In this document: one piece after another, positions 17,008 to 24,908 of the stretch
Numbering within the stretch: the stretch's first letter is position 1
Layout of the letters: every line of letters begins with the position of its first letter
Source of the DNA: Methylomonas aurea
Lineage (GTDB): Bacteria > Pseudomonadota > Gammaproteobacteria > Methylococcales > Methylomonadaceae
Assembly: GCF_024505045.1 (NCBI RefSeq)
Contig: NZ_JANIBM010000034.1
Span: 1 to 40,773 of the forward strand
Reading direction: 5' to 3'
Length of the DNA stretch: 40,773 nucleotides
Program-made: the position numbers and the translations under genes
Notes under the pieces: generated by a model
Told to the model about the DNA's origin: nothing
The model's database searches: none
Seen by the model: only the letters and a program-made list of their open reading frames with translations

Positions 17008-18345
17008 ATGCGTATGATTGTGAAATATAGCGTTGTACCGCTTGCGGCTTTGCTGGGTTTTACGGGGCCGGTTGCCTCGGCTTCAGCGACTTACACCTTG
17101 GAGCAAGCCGTCGAGCAAGCGTTGGCCAACAATCCGGAACTGCGGATCATGCAGGAGCGGATCGAGCAAGCCGACGCCCAGTTGGGGCAGGCGCTCGCCA
17201 GTTTCTATCCGCAAATCAAAACCAGCCTGTCCTACCAGCATAGCGACAATCCGGCCATGGCATTCTCGATGATCATTGCCCAGCGGCGTTTGAATCTGAA
17301 CGGCGGCGATTTTAATCATCCGGGCGGTGTCGACAATTACCGGCCGCAAGTCACGGCGACTTACTCGCTGTTCCGCGGCGGCCAGGATTACTATTTGAGC
17401 CAGGCCGCGCAACTGGGCGTCGAAAGTTCCGAACTGGAAAGGGCTGCCACCCGCAACCGGTTGGTGAACAACGTCACCGCAGCTTATTACGGCGGTTTGG
17501 CGGCGATCGAGGCGCACCAAGTCAATAACCGCGCAATTGAAGCGGTACAGAGCGAATTGAATCAATCCAAGATTCAATACGACGCCGGCGTAGTGCTGAA
17601 ATCCGACGTGCTGTCGTTGGAAACGCAACTTGCCGAGGCTAGAGACGCCGAAATCCAGTCGGCGCATGCCATCGAACTGGCGCAGAGCCTGTTAAAGACC
17701 CTGTTGGGCTTGAACGTCAACGAGGCATTCGATTTTGCCGGCAATGTGCAACCCGACCTGCCGGGCAGCCCTGCCGGTTTCGACGAGTTGCTGAACCAAG
17801 CGCTGGCGCAACACCCCGAGTTGAAAAACGCCGAGAAACGCGCTGCTATCGCCGAACAGCAATTGGCTGCCGCCAAAGCGGCGCATTTACCGCGCGCCGA
17901 TGCCTATGTCAGTTACGGTTCGGACAGCAAGGACTTGGCGTTCAGCAGCAACCGCGACAACGTCAGCGCCGGCGTCATGGTCGAAGTGGACGTGTTTTCC
18001 GGATTCGCTACCCAGGAAAAAGTCCGCAAGGCCGAGCACGAACTGACCGCAGCGCAAGAAACCGTCAGGCAGACCCGGTTGCGTATCGAAAACCAGCTCA
18101 AGTCGGCGCAGCTCGGCTTGCAGCAGGCTTTGAACCGGGCTGAGGTCAGCGATGTCGCGGTGCGCGCCGCCGAGGAAGCGTTGCGTTTGGTCAACGAGCA
18201 ACGCCGGGCCGGCGTCGTGACCGTTACCCGCTACCTGGAAGCTGAAGTCGCCCGAGATCGCGCGCGCAACCGGCAAATCAGCGCCCGCTACGATGCCTTG
18301 CGCGCCGAAGCGGACCTGAAACAAGCCCTCGGCTTTTGGCAATAA
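17008..18345 (+). CDS. TolC-family outer-membrane efflux channel
   Basis: 445-aa protein with a Sec signal peptide (VVPLAALLGFTGPVASASA) and two OEP repeats. Each opens with the family pattern 'TLEQAVEQALANNPELRIMQERIEQADAQLGQALASFYPQI' (first copy ~30) and 'LLNQALAQHPELKNAEKRAAIAEQQLAAAKAAHLPRADAYVSYG' (second copy ~255). The length is usual for the family. TolC-like trimers form the outer-membrane exit duct for tripartite pumps. It is first in a three-gene operon: the adaptor follows after 20 bases and the RND pump overlaps the adaptor stop. A second ATG two codons in (17014) is an alternative start; no strong Shine-Dalgarno is present. Confidence 0.95.
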   Translation: MRMIVKYSVVPLAALLGFTGPVASASATYTLEQAVEQALANNPELRIMQERIEQADAQLGQALASFYPQIKTSLSYQHSDNPAMAFSMIIAQRRLNLNGGDFNHPGGVDNYRPQVTATYSLFRGGQDYYLSQAAQLGVESSELERAATRNRLVNNVTAAYYGGLAAIEAHQVNNRAIEAVQSELNQSKIQYDAGVVLKSDVLSLETQLAEARDAEIQSAHAIELAQSLLKTLLGLNVNEAFDFAGNVQPDLPGSPAGFDELLNQALAQHPELKNAEKRAAIAEQQLAAAKAAHLPRADAYVSYGSDSKDLAFSSNRDNVSAGVMVEVDVFSGFATQEKVRKAEHELTAAQETVRQTRLRIENQLKSAQLGLQQALNRAEVSDVAVRAAEEALRLVNEQRRAGVVTVTRYLEAEVARDRARNRQISARYDALRAEADLKQALGFWQ

Positions 18346-18365
18346 ACCCTCGCAGGCATACCCAC

Positions 18366-19463
18366 ATGTCCCAACATCTTTCTCTTTCCGACAAACCGAA
18401 GTGGCTGATGCCGGTGGCGGCGATCGGCGGCTTGTTATTGGTCATTCTGCTGGCGCTTGGTGTTTTGGGCGGCGCAAGCAAGATTGAGCCCGGTACTGCC
18501 GCGGTAGCGGCCCGAAGCGTTCCCGCCGATGCGCCGACTGTGCGCGTGACCAGACAGGCGGCCGCCGGCACTTCGGTGTGGCAGGGCTCGGTACGTTCCC
18601 GGCTGGCGATAAAAATTGCGCCGAAGCTTAATGCCAGAATCCTGGAAATGCCGGCCCATCCCGGCGACCGTTTGAAAAAGGGCCAATTGCTCGCCAAATT
18701 GGACGACCGCGACTTGCAAGCCGCCTACAATGCCGCCAATGCCGCCTACGCCGCGGCCCAAGCCCAGGCGGCGCAGGCCGGCGCCGACGAGAAACGTATC
18801 GTCGATCTGTACCAAAAACAGGCCGCCACCCGGCAAAACTACGACGCGGTCATGGCTCAGGCTAAAGCGGCGCGGGCCATGGCAAATCAGGCCGCCAGCG
18901 CCGCGCAGCAGAGCAAGGTCATGCTCGGCGAGAATCTGTTGTACGCGCCGTTCGACGGCGTGGTCGGCGAACGCTTCCAGGAGCCGGGCGACATGGCCGT
19001 GCCGAACCAGCCTTTGCTCAGTTTTCACCAACCCGACGATTTGCGGCTGGAAGCGGCGATAGCCAGTCAATGCGCTGCCCAGCTTGAATTGGGCGCGGCG
19101 GTATCGGTCAGAATCGACGCCTTGCGGCAGACGCTGTCGGGCACGATAGACGAAATCGGCCCGGAGATCGATCCGCAAACCCTGACCCAACCAGTCAAAG
19201 TCAATTTACCGAAAACGCCCGGCCTGCAACACGGCCAGTTCGCCTGGCTGGAAACCCGCTGCCAGGGGCCGCAAACCGTGTTGCTGGTGCCGATTAGCGC
19301 CATCGTTCGATACGGCCAATTACAGGCCGTGCGCGTGGTCGAAGGCGGTCAATGGCAGATGCGGCATATCCGCAGCGGCAAACGTTACGGCGATCAATTG
19401 GAAGTGCTGTCCGGTCTGCGGGACGGCGAAACCATCCTGTTGCAAGGCGAGCTCGGGCAATGA
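18366..19463 (+). CDS. RND efflux periplasmic adaptor subunit (HlyD/MFP family)
   Basis: 365-aa membrane fusion protein linking the inner-membrane RND pump to the TolC channel. An N-terminal helix (LMPVAAIGGLLLVILLALGVL) anchors it or acts as an uncleaved signal. The split lipoyl domain is clear: first half 'RILEMPAHPGDRLKKGQLLAKLDDRDL', then an alpha-hairpin rich in Ala/Gln ('AAYNAANAAYAAAQAQAAQAGADEKR'), then second half 'LLYAPFDGVVGERFQEPGDMAVPNQPLLSF'. Beta-barrel and membrane-proximal domains complete it. The frame is open upstream into the tolC-like gene, but ATG at 18366 with AGG upstream fits the family length. Its stop TGA shares the ATGA with the pump start, indicating translational coupling. 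Confidence 0.94.
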   Translation: MSQHLSLSDKPKWLMPVAAIGGLLLVILLALGVLGGASKIEPGTAAVAARSVPADAPTVRVTRQAAAGTSVWQGSVRSRLAIKIAPKLNARILEMPAHPGDRLKKGQLLAKLDDRDLQAAYNAANAAYAAAQAQAAQAGADEKRIVDLYQKQAATRQNYDAVMAQAKAARAMANQAASAAQQSKVMLGENLLYAPFDGVVGERFQEPGDMAVPNQPLLSFHQPDDLRLEAAIASQCAAQLELGAAVSVRIDALRQTLSGTIDEIGPEIDPQTLTQPVKVNLPKTPGLQHGQFAWLETRCQGPQTVLLVPISAIVRYGQLQAVRVVEGGQWQMRHIRSGKRYGDQLEVLSGLRDGETILLQGELGQ

Positions 19464-22400
19464 ATTCCAACGAAACCAAAAAAGACAGCCTGACGGTTGC
19501 CATTGTCCGGTTGTTCACCACGTCGCACCTGTCGTTGCTGTTTTTGCTGATCTCGTTGTTGGCCGGCGCCGCGGCGCTGATGTTGACGCCGCGCGAGGAA
19601 GACCCGCAAATCGTGGTGCCGGTGATGGACGTGTTTGTGCAGGCGCCGGGCGCTTCGGCCGACGAAGTGGAAAAACAGATCACGACGCCGCTGGAAGTGT
19701 TGCTGCGCCAGATCCAGGGTGTGGAATACGTCTATTCGGTATCGCGGCCGGGCCAGGCGGTGGTCACAGTGCGCTATTACGTCGGCGAGAACCTGGAAAA
19801 CAGTCTGATCAAGACCCGGGATAAATTGCTGGCCAACCAGGACATCATTCCGCCCGGCGTCAGCGACTGGCTGGTCAAGCCGGTGGAAATCGACGACGTA
19901 CCCATTTTATTGCTGAGCCTGTCGCCGCAGAACACCAACGTCGACGAAATGGGCTTGCGCCGTATCGCCGACGAACTGATCGAGCGGTTGCGGGCGGTGG
20001 ATAACGTCGGCAAAAGCTGGGTGGTCGGCGCCGCGCCGCGGCGGATCTCGGTTTATCCCGATCCGGCCAAATTGCAGGCCGGCGGTATCGGTCTGGCCGA
20101 TGTGCAACGCGCGTTGCAGCAGAACAACCTGAATCTGCAGGTTGGCCAAACCACCGCCAACGACCGCGAAATCGTCTTGGAAGCCGGACCCTACTACCAA
20201 AGCGCGGAGCAGGTCGGTAATACCGTGGTGGCCGGCGGCAACGGCCGCTTGCTGCATTTGCGCGACGTGGCCGAAATACTCGACGGGTCGGCCGACACCG
20301 ACTACTACACCCGCATCGGTTTCGGCCCGGCCGTGGCGCAAATGCACACGCTCGGCGAGCCCGGCCACTTGCCGCAGGCCGGCGAGGAACGGCCGTTGGC
20401 GACCATCGCCATCGCCAAGCGCCGCGGCGCCAACGCCGTCAGCGTGGCCGAACAGGTGTTGGCGCTGACCGAAGAACTGAAAGGCTCCTTGATTCCGGAC
20501 GACGTGTTACTGACCGTGACCCGCAACTACGGCGAAACCGCCGACCATAAGGTTAACGAACTGGTCATGCATCTAGGCATCGCCATTTTGACCATCATCG
20601 TTTTGCTGGCCTTGTCGCTCGGTTTTAAGGAATCGCTGATCGTATCGCTGGCGGTGCCGATGACGTTTGCGATCACGCTGCTGTGCGACCTGATCTTCGG
20701 TTACACGATCAATCGGGTCACCTTGTTTGCCTTGATCTTGTCGCTGGGTTTGTTGGTGGACGACCCTATCGTCGACGTCGAAAACATTCACCGCCATTAC
20801 AAGCTGCGCAAAGAACCGCCGTTGCAAGCCTTGCTCAGCGCGGTCGACGAGATCAGGCCGCCGACGATACTGGCGACGTTTGCGGTGATCATGTCCTTCG
20901 TGCCGATGTTTTTCATCACCGGCATGATGGGGCCGTACATGGCGCCGATGGCGTTTAACGTGCCGATCGCGATGCTGTTGTCGCTGGTGATTGCCTTCAG
21001 CGTTACGCCCTGGGCCAGTTACCGGTTATTGAAGGGCGATTACGGCAAAGACCACGGCCCGGCATTCGATTTGAAGCAGAGCCGGGGATTCAGGGTTTAC
21101 CAAGCGATCCTGGCACCGCTGCTGGCGGACAAAGCCAAGGCCTGGTGGTTTTTGGGAGCGGTGATCGTGGCCTTCGTGTTGTCGGCCTTGATGGCGGTGA
21201 CCCGAGTGGTGCCGCTTAAATTGCTGCCGTTCGACAACAAAAACGAGCTGCAACTTGTCATCGACATGCCCAAGGGTTCGTCGCTGGAAGCCACCGACCG
21301 CGTTGCCGCGGAGCTGGGCCGCTATCTGGCGACGGTCAACGAAATCAGCAGCTACCAAAGCTATGTCGGTCTGTCGTCGCCGATGGATTTCAACGGCATG
21401 GTCCGCCATTACTATTTGCGGCAGGGCGCCAATGTCGGTGACATCCGCATCGTCCTGGCCGATAAAACCCGTCGCGAGCAAGGCTCGCATGAAATCGCGC
21501 TGCGGATGCGGCCCGAGGTCGACCGCATCGAAAAACAATTCGGCGCCAACATCAAGATCGTGGAAATGCCGCCGGGGCCGCCGGTGCTGTCCACCGTCGT
21601 CGCCGAAGTCTACGGTCCTCCGCAAGCCGATTACGCCGATATCATCAATGTCGCCAACCGGGTGCGGGCGGACATGCAGCAAACCGAGGGTGTGGTCGAC
21701 GTCGACGATTTCGTCGAAGCCGATTACGACAAATGGCAGTTTCTGGTCGAACACGACAAGGCTGCCGCATTGGGCGTGACCGCGGCGCAAATCGCCCAAA
21801 CCTTGCAGTTGGCGCTGGCCGGCGTCGATGTCGGGTTGCTACACATTGAGAACGAGCGGCAACCGCTGGCCATCCGGCTGCAATTGCCCCGCGCCGCGCG
21901 TTCGGCCGAAGCCGATCTGCTGGCCTTGTCGGTCAAAACCGCCAACGGCGTATTGGTGCATCTGAGCGAGTTGGGCCGGTTCGAGCGCCAGAGCGGGCAA
22001 AAGGCCATTTACCACAAGAACCTGCAACGCGTGGCTTACGTCACTGCGGAAATGGCCGGCCGCAGTCCGGTCGAGGCGATTCTGGATTTGTTCGACGTGT
22101 TCGAAGCCAAACCACTACCGGCCGGTTATAAAGCCGAAATGGCCGGCGAGGGCGAATGGAAAATCACCGTCGACGTGTTCCGCGACCTGGGCTTGGCTTT
22201 TGCCGCGGCGATGGTGATGATCTATATCCTGCTGGTCGGCCAGACCGGCTCGTTGGGTGTGCCGCTGATCATGATGATCGCGATTCCGCTGACCGTAATC
22301 GGCATCATGCCCGGCTTCTGGTTGATCAATCTGTTCGCCGGCAACGTCGGCGAATACGCCAGTCCGATCTATTTCACGGCCACGGCGATGATCGGCATGA

Positions 22401-22720
22401 TCGCGCTGGCCGGCATCGTCGTGCGCAACTCGATCATCCTGATCGACTTCATCGAAAACATCTATCGTGGCAACCCGGAGATTTCGCTAGCCGACGCCAT
22501 CGTCGAAGCCGGCGCCACCCGTTTGAACCCGATCTTTCTGACCGCCGCCTCGGCGGTGCTGGGTTCGATGATGATCGTGCTGGACCCGATCTTTTCCGGC
22601 CTGGCCTGGAGCTTTATCTTCGGCATCATCGCTTCCACCTTGTTTTCTTTGGTGGTGATACCGGTGGTGTATTTCTTGATTAACCGGGATATGCCTAAAC
22701 AAGTGCAGGCAGACGAGTAG
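19460..22720 (+). CDS. RND-family efflux permease (AcrB/HAE-like)
   Basis: 1086-aa inner-membrane pump, usual length for tripartite RND permeases. It starts at an ATG overlapping the adaptor stop. Features in order: first membrane helix ~30; porter domain with 'PGASADEVEKQITTPLEVLLRQIQGVEYVYSVS'; helices 2-6 with the proton-relay pair Asp434-Asp435 in L-L-V-D-D-P-I-V; second porter half; and a C-terminal helix bundle with 'GMIALAGIVVRNSIILIDFIEN'. The essential Lys of AcrB (Lys940) aligns with Arg989, so the charge is kept but the residue differs from the drug-pump norm. Substrate unknown. No regulator gene is adjacent. Confidence 0.95.
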   Translation: MNSNETKKDSLTVAIVRLFTTSHLSLLFLLISLLAGAAALMLTPREEDPQIVVPVMDVFVQAPGASADEVEKQITTPLEVLLRQIQGVEYVYSVSRPGQAVVTVRYYVGENLENSLIKTRDKLLANQDIIPPGVSDWLVKPVEIDDVPILLLSLSPQNTNVDEMGLRRIADELIERLRAVDNVGKSWVVGAAPRRISVYPDPAKLQAGGIGLADVQRALQQNNLNLQVGQTTANDREIVLEAGPYYQSAEQVGNTVVAGGNGRLLHLRDVAEILDGSADTDYYTRIGFGPAVAQMHTLGEPGHLPQAGEERPLATIAIAKRRGANAVSVAEQVLALTEELKGSLIPDDVLLTVTRNYGETADHKVNELVMHLGIAILTIIVLLALSLGFKESLIVSLAVPMTFAITLLCDLIFGYTINRVTLFALILSLGLLVDDPIVDVENIHRHYKLRKEPPLQALLSAVDEIRPPTILATFAVIMSFVPMFFITGMMGPYMAPMAFNVPIAMLLSLVIAFSVTPWASYRLLKGDYGKDHGPAFDLKQSRGFRVYQAILAPLLADKAKAWWFLGAVIVAFVLSALMAVTRVVPLKLLPFDNKNELQLVIDMPKGSSLEATDRVAAELGRYLATVNEISSYQSYVGLSSPMDFNGMVRHYYLRQGANVGDIRIVLADKTRREQGSHEIALRMRPEVDRIEKQFGANIKIVEMPPGPPVLSTVVAEVYGPPQADYADIINVANRVRADMQQTEGVVDVDDFVEADYDKWQFLVEHDKAAALGVTAAQIAQTLQLALAGVDVGLLHIENERQPLAIRLQLPRAARSAEADLLALSVKTANGVLVHLSELGRFERQSGQKAIYHKNLQRVAYVTAEMAGRSPVEAILDLFDVFEAKPLPAGYKAEMAGEGEWKITVDVFRDLGLAFAAAMVMIYILLVGQTGSLGVPLIMMIAIPLTVIGIMPGFWLINLFAGNVGEYASPIYFTATAMIGMIALAGIVVRNSIILIDFIENIYRGNPEISLADAIVEAGATRLNPIFLTAASAVLGSMMIVLDPIFSGLAWSFIFGIIASTLFSLVVIPVVYFLINRDMPKQVQADE

Positions 22721-22824
22721 TGGTTCGTAAAGGTAAAGGTTGTACAATCCCGGGCAAATATAAAATCGGGTTGGGCGATTGAAGCGTTCTCCAATCGGCC
22801 TGTTAAATCGGATGAGGAGTTTTT

Positions 22825-23382
22825 ATGTCGGTCCCGCTTGCAAAACCGCCGCGCATGACAGCCGAAGAGTATCTGGCAATGGAAATGTCCAGTCAGGTCA
22901 GGCACGAATACGTGGCCGGCGAAATCTTTGCGATGACGGGCGGCAGCGACAGCCATAACCTGATCGCCGGCAATCTGTACATTTTGTTTCGAGAGCACTT
23001 GCGCGGCACGTCTTGCCGGGTGTTCATGTCCGATCTGAAGCTAAAGGTCGAGGCAGCCGATGCGTATCTTTATCCCGATTTGATGGTGACTTGCGAAACC
23101 GCCAAGGACAGCCATTTCCGCGAGCAGCCTGAATTGGTCGTCGAAGTGCTGTCCGATTCGACCGCCAAATACGACCGGGAGCACAAGCGCCGAATGTACC
23201 AAACCCTGGCAAGCCTCCAGGAATACGTGCTGGTGGCACAAAGCTGCATGGACGTACGCGTTTACCGGCGCACCGCCGAAGGCTGGGACATGGCCATTTA
23301 CACCGACGGCGCCAAAATCCCGCTGCAATCCATCGAACTGGACATCCCGGTAGATCGGATCTACGAATCGGTTTGGAATTGA
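22825..23382 (+). CDS. Uma2-family (DUF820) putative nuclease
   Basis: 185-aa protein with the Uma2 restriction-endonuclease-like fold. The opening is 'MTAEEYLAMEMSSQVRHEYVAGEIFAMTGGSDSHNLIAGNLY'. The PD-(D/E)xK core has Asp85 in Y-P-D-L and Glu107 in V-V-E-V-L-S, then 'DSTAKYDREHKRRMYQTLASLQEYVLV'. This family is highly expanded in cyanobacteria and scattered in other bacteria; nuclease activity is predicted, but its biological role is unclear. A strong AGGAG precedes the ATG. It stands alone on the plus strand between the efflux operon and the convergent DUF5343-HEPN pair, separated from the latter by a perfect inverted repeat. Confidence 0.93.
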   Translation: MSVPLAKPPRMTAEEYLAMEMSSQVRHEYVAGEIFAMTGGSDSHNLIAGNLYILFREHLRGTSCRVFMSDLKLKVEAADAYLYPDLMVTCETAKDSHFREQPELVVEVLSDSTAKYDREHKRRMYQTLASLQEYVLVAQSCMDVRVYRRTAEGWDMAIYTDGAKIPLQSIELDIPVDRIYESVWN

Positions 23383-23439
23383 GGCAGGGGGATGGTGTGG
23401 GGCAAGGCGGAGTGGGGTGTTTCATTGAGCGGGGAGGGG

Positions 23440-23469
23440 CTGACATTTGCGGTTTTATGCAAATGTCAG
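23440..23469. repeat. Perfect 11-bp inverted repeat between Uma2 and HEPN genes
   Basis: CTGACATTTGC and GCAAATGTCAG flank an 8-base loop. There is no T run on either side. It lies in the convergent gap where base composition changes from GC-rich to more AT-rich, so it may be a terminator-like hairpin or mark the edge of an inserted segment. Confidence 0.6.
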
Positions 23470-23503
23470 TACGTCCGCTGGAATGATGGGTTGGGCAACA
23501 TGG

Positions 23504-24091
23504 TTAAAGTCCGATAACCCTGTTCCAGTCGGCAACATACATGTAAATCCGTTGGAATTCGCTTGGGAGAAGCATGCGGTTGTGGGCGATGAAATTCCGG
23601 GCCTTTTCCAACTCGTCCATTCGTTGTTTGAGCCAGTGCTGAGATGGCATCAGAGCCTCAAAGTGTTTCCAATTTTCAAGAATGATCGACGCCAGTTGGC
23701 CGAAATCGACAAAGCCGAGAATGTCGGACTTTTCCCCTTCAAGCCACGAATCTGAAAACGCTGTCTTTTGTCGAGTCTCGGCATGACTCTTAACTTTTGC
23801 GGGAAGTTTGTTGGCCCACTCCGGCCCTTCCTTCTCTTCAAGTGTTTCGCGGATTAGAGAGCGAACCTCGTTCTCGAAGCAATGAAGAACAGCATACAGG
23901 CGAGCCATTTCAAGAGCTCCATTTCGGCGTGAAACCCCAAAGGGAGTTAGGGCTTCCGACAATAACCGTTCTTCGGCTTGACCATGATCTGCACCGACCT
24001 GAATGCCGGCAGCCTGGAATTGCCCGGCCTCAGATTCAAACATCAGACCTCGAAACATATAGTCACGAAGATCCTTCCGGAAGTTAGTCAA
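23504..24091 (-). CDS. Swt1-type HEPN domain protein, putative RNase
   Basis: 195-aa, mostly helical protein of the HEPN superfamily, closest in pattern to the Swt1-like HEPN group ('ALEMARLYAVLHCFENEVRSLIRETLEE', 'DILGFVDFGQLASIILENWKHFEALMP'). The RNase motif R-x4-H is intact: Arg165-Asn-Phe-Ile-Ala-His170. Many HEPN proteins with this motif are metal-independent RNases in toxin-antitoxin, CRISPR or abortive-infection systems. The start is a TTG overlapping the last 8 bases of the DUF5343 gene; AAGGAG at ideal distance supports it. The same AAGGAG is locked in a hairpin, so translation probably depends on the upstream gene. Composition is more AT-rich than flanking core genes. Family call good; activity inferred. 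Confidence 0.85.
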   Translation of the reverse strand: MTNFRKDLRDYMFRGLMFESEAGQFQAAGIQVGADHGQAEERLLSEALTPFGVSRRNGALEMARLYAVLHCFENEVRSLIRETLEEKEGPEWANKLPAKVKSHAETRQKTAFSDSWLEGEKSDILGFVDFGQLASIILENWKHFEALMPSQHWLKQRMDELEKARNFIAHNRMLLPSEFQRIYMYVADWNRVIGL

Positions 24092-24692
24092 GGAGGTGCT
24101 CCTTCAATGATTTGAAGATTGCGTTGAATACCTCTATGTCTTTTGTCGCAGGGAGGTGTATTTGAATGTTGTAGTGCAATGATGGGCGACCATGCCCCTT
24201 TTGTCTGGGATCTTCTTCTTTCTGCAATGGTGTTTCCTTTTCGGCGAATTTTGACTCAGGTGCGGCTTGCGGCGCTACATTCAAGTCAGCAAGATCTAGC
24301 AACGCGAAGAACGTCGCAGCCATGAGTTTTGCCACATTTGGGCTCGCGTTATGCGTACTCTTGAATTTACCTTCGATTAGGTCGCGGTCGGCCGTTGTCG
24401 GCTTTGCTTTTATCGTAAACAGATCGCCATAAGCTTCCTTGATTGCCTCTGCCATCACATGCCGAGGAGCGCCGCCTCGATAATCGTGATAGCGAATCGT
24501 CGGTGTGCCATCCGCGGACAAAAAACCGAGTGCCTTCAGCACAGGAATCACGGCACGAAAATTCGATGATGTGTAGCCCCAGTCTTTTAGGTGTTGAGTA
24601 GTAAACTTCTCTGGAGCAGAAGCTTCTGATATACGTTGAAATATCTCGGGCAACTGACCGTATACCTGTACGTATGCATTTGTGAGGGCCAT
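24084..24692 (-). CDS. DUF5343 protein, partner of the HEPN gene
   Basis: 202-aa protein. Residues ~1-150 match the DUF5343 pattern: winged-helix-like start 'LPEIFQRISEASAPEKFTTQHLKDWGYTSSNFRAVIPVLKALGFLSADGTPTIRYHDYR', then a helical part ending 'NVAKLMAATFFALLDLADL'. A charged, low-complexity linker (~155-170) leads to a C-terminal strand-helix 'HYNIQIHLPATKDIEVFNAIFKSLKEHLLD'. A winged-helix start suggests DNA binding and a regulatory or antitoxin role, but this is inference. A perfect AAGGAG 8 bases before the ATG gives strong translation. It is first gene of a two-gene unit whose second gene is the HEPN protein, with an 8-base overlap. Confidence 0.85.
   Translation of the reverse strand: MALTNAYVQVYGQLPEIFQRISEASAPEKFTTQHLKDWGYTSSNFRAVIPVLKALGFLSADGTPTIRYHDYRGGAPRHVMAEAIKEAYGDLFTIKAKPTTADRDLIEGKFKSTHNASPNVAKLMAATFFALLDLADLNVAPQAAPESKFAEKETPLQKEEDPRQKGHGRPSLHYNIQIHLPATKDIEVFNAIFKSLKEHLLD
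24090..24104 (-). promoter_or_regulatory. Hairpin sequestering the HEPN ribosome binding site
   Basis: On the coding strand AAGGAG-CAC-CTCCTT is a perfect 6-bp stem. The left arm is the HEPN Shine-Dalgarno; the right arm includes the first two bases of its TTG start. Ribosomes finishing DUF5343 would open it, so HEPN output should be coupled to DUF5343 translation. Confidence 0.6.
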
Positions 24693-24728
24693 GCAAATAT
24701 CTCCTTATTTAATGTTGCCCGACAAGCC

Positions 24729-24763
24729 GATATATGGATTCTGTATATCTCCCGAATCCGGGA
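24729..24763. promoter_or_regulatory. Two adjacent palindromes upstream of the DUF5343-HEPN unit, candidate operators
   Basis: The first (24729-24749) has arms GATATA and TATATC, with 8 of 10 symmetric pairs matching. It is directly followed by TCCCG-AATC-CGGGA (24750-24763). Both lie 37-71 bases upstream of the DUF5343 ATG. A TAGAAT (24783-24778, minus strand) just beyond could be the -10 box, placing the palindromes in the initial transcribed region. Confidence 0.45.
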
Positions 24764-24908
24764 TTACATACATTCATATTCTATCTTAGCTAAATTACGG
24801 GGGATTCGCTCTGAAGCAAAACGTCAAGAATTTCGGAGTGGGCTCAGAGATTTTAAAACTCGCGGCCTGAGACCTTTCGTACTTCAAAAACGAAAACTTA
24901 TTGTTACG

